Positions 62,552-64,000 of a stretch of 64,000 bases of DNA are shown in pieces. The notes beneath the pieces are model-generated. The model did no database searches. It was not told where the DNA came from and worked only from the letters and a program-made list of their open reading frames with translations. The stretch lies in the NCBI GenBank assembly GCA_965658745.1, contig CBFHTK010000014.1:1-64000 (forward strand), given 5' to 3'. This DNA comes from JAHDFB01 sp965658745. GTDB taxonomy: Bacteria > Bacteroidota > Bacteroidia > Chitinophagales > Saprospiraceae. Both the position numbers and the translations under genes were made by a program. Within the stretch, counting starts at the first letter, position 1; each line of letters opens with the position of its first letter.

Positions 62552-64000
62552 TTAGCTATTCATCGTTATCAAGAACTCTTCATTGGTATTTGTCTGAAGC
62601 ATATGCTTTCTCAAAAAGTTCATAGCTTCGTCTGGCTTCATATCTGCCAAGTGCTTTCTTAGAATAAACATTCTTGTTAATATACTCTGTTCAAGTAGAA
62701 GATCTTCACGACGTGTACTTGACTTAGTCAAATCAATAGCAGGATAAAGACGCTTATTCGCTAAAGATCGATCAAGTTGAAGTTCCATGTTACCAGTTCC
62801 CTTGAATTCCTCAAAGATTACTTCATCCATTTTAGAACCTGTATCAATCAATGCCGTAGCAAGAATTGTTAAAGACCCTCCATGTTCAATTTTCCTAGCT
62901 GCACCAAAAAACTTCTTAGGCTTATGAAGTGCATTTGCTTCAACACCACCAGATAAAACTTTACCTGATGCAGGAGCAACAGTATTGTATGCTCTTGCCA
63001 ATCTAGTAATTGAATCCAATAGTATTACAACGTCATGGCCACATTCAACCATACGCTTCGCTTTCTCCAAAACTATATTTGCAACACGCACATGATTATC
63101 AGCAGGCTCATCAAAATTTGAAGCTACAACTTCAGCATTTACGCTTCGCTTCATATCAGTAACCTCCTCAGGACGCTCATCGATCAATAATACGATCATA
63201 TAACAATCCGGGTGATTTGTAGCAATGGCATTTGCAACATCCTTTAGTAAGAATGTTTTACCTGTTTTAGGTTGTGCAACGATTAGACCACGTTGGCCCT
63301 TACCGATAGGTGCGAATAAATCAATCATACGGTTTCCGTAATCTTTACCATCCGGTCTAACTGTAAGTTTGAACTTTTCTTGCGGGAATAATGGAGTCAA
63401 GTAATCAAAAGGTACTCTTTCTCTCACTGATTGCGGATCAAGTCCATTGATCTTATCAACCTTTAGAAGCGCAAAGTACTTTTCGCCTTCCTTCGGTGGT
63501 CTGATTGTCCCTTCAACAACATCACCAGTCTTTATACCGAAAAGTTTGATCTGAGAAGGAGAAACGTAAACATCATCGGGAGACGAAAGGTAATTGTAAT
63601 CTGAAGATCTTAAAAATCCGTATCCATCGTTCATCATTTCCAAAACGCCTTCAGCAGAAATGACACCGTCTAATTCAACATTAAACAATGCTTGCTTCTT
63701 TTCTTCACGTTCACGATGTGGACTTTTTGGTCTATTGCTATTTCGATCATTTGATCGATCATTACGGTCTTTTCGATCCTTGCGTTGATCGTTGCTCCGG
63801 TCATTTCTAGGGTTTCGACGATTGTCCTTCTTACCATCATTTGGACTCTTGTCCTCATTTGACTTGTCAGAACTAGCTTTGTCGTTATCATTCTGGTTGC
63901 TCTTCGCCGATTGAGTAGCTCTCGATGTAGTCTTAGCTTTCGGTGCTTCTTTCTTGGCAGGAGCATTTGCTTGCTTACTATCTGTTGCCTTTTTGTCTTC
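62552..64000 (-). CDS. rho: Transcription terminator Rho (N-terminus outside window)
   Basis: The C-terminal 380 residues are Rho: RNA-binding domain ([20 protein letters not shown]), then [12 protein letters not shown], the P-loop [20 protein letters not shown] and the Q/R-loop parts [13 protein letters not shown] and [14 protein letters not shown]. The frame stays open upstream to the window edge through a low-complexity Asn/Asp/Arg/Lys/Ser-rich stretch ([20 protein letters not shown]), as in Bacteroidota Rho with long N-terminal inserts. A TTG at 63686-63688 is therefore internal, not a start. Rho ends untranslated transcripts by RNA-dependent ATPase action. Confidence 0.95.
   Translation of the reverse strand, partial: EDKKATDSKQANAPAKKEAPKAKTTSRATQSAKSNQNDNDKASSDKSNEDKSPNDGKKDNRRNPRNDRSNDQRKDRKDRNDRSNDRNSNRPKSPHREREEKKQALFNVELDGVISAEGVLEMMNDGYGFLRSSDYNYLSSPDDVYVSPSQIKLFGIKTGDVVEGTIRPPKEGEKYFALLKVDKINGLDPQSVRERVPFDYLTPLFPQEKFKLTVRPDGKDYGNRMIDLFAPIGKGQRGLIVAQPKTGKTFLLKDVANAIATNHPDCYMIVLLIDERPEEVTDMKRSVNAEVVASNFDEPADNHVRVANIVLEKAKRMVECGHDVVILLDSITRLARAYNTVAPASGKVLSGGVEANALHKPKKFFGAARKIEHGGSLTILATALIDTGSKMDEVIFEEFKGTGNMELQLDRSLANKRLYPAIDLTKSSTRREDLLLEQSILTRMFILRKHLADMKPDEAMNFLRKHMLQTNTNEEFLITMNS

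Overview
The window looks like a chromosomal segment of an AT-rich Bacteroidota bacterium, most likely from the Saprospiria/Lewinella side of the phylum. This rests on several signs: secreted proteins with type IX secretion (T9SS) C-terminal domains of both the 'type A' and 'gliding motility-associated' type B kinds, SprB-like repeats, a fused CcoN-CcoO cbb3 oxidase, a Rho factor with a long Asn/Arg/Asp-rich N-terminal region, RicT next to holB, and several TAnnTTTG promoter-like boxes. The species call is inference. Two runs of N (5133-5231 and 51274-51370) are assembly gaps, and the second joins the parts of two different genes into one false reading frame.

Layout. 1-9.7 kb: a large secreted hydrolase/beta-helix protein cut by the window edge, a lipoprotein, a DNA-binding-like regulator interrupted by a gap, an intergenic patch with REP-like palindromes, and a giant M12-type metalloprotease with an array of Cys-rich repeats. 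9.9-15.6 kb: housekeeping genes holB, ricT, lpdA, pabB, pabC. 15.7-22.7 kb: an OsmC protein, then a cbb3 oxidase cluster (ccoS, ccoNO, ccoQ, ccoP, ccoG, fixH-like, TauE/SafE-like). A perfect 14-bp stem-loop sits between ccoNO and ccoQ. 22.7-28.3 kb: a DUF2141 protein, a 166-bp MITE-like fold-back element with a 5-bp target duplication, a SnoaL-like protein, the pheS-hisS pair and an O-antigen ligase-like protein.

28.5-35.5 kb: two divergent type B CTD surface proteins, one with about 14 SprB-like repeats. 35.8-39.7 kb: a PfkB kinase, arfB, two DUF2461 paralogues, a decayed glycerate kinase and an MscS channel. 40.2-43.8 kb: a conserved-looking photolyase island (TIGR03643 protein, a 57-aa DUF2256 protein, an SDR protein without the catalytic Tyr, and an Fe-S photolyase). 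44.0-48.2 kb: an operon of three periplasmic SurA/PpiC-type folding factors. 50.2-52.4 kb: dnaB (3' end lost in the gap), the 3' end of an RluB-type pseudouridine synthase, and a GC-richer mosaic of intergenic repeats. 52.4-64 kb: xth, a di-haem cytochrome peroxidase, a rhodanese lipoprotein, an MFS exporter, an ABC exporter, an M90-like protein, an Ig-like lipoprotein, lptB, two small lipoproteins, rpmH and rho (5' end outside the window).

No tRNA, rRNA, CRISPR array, prophage or autonomous transposase gene was recognised. The most unusual items are the MITE-like element, the photolyase island with its Tyr-less SDR, the ccoNO/ccoQ stem-loop, the 192-bp intergenic repeat present twice, the inverted repeats upstream of the regulator gene, and the false dnaB-rluB fusion.
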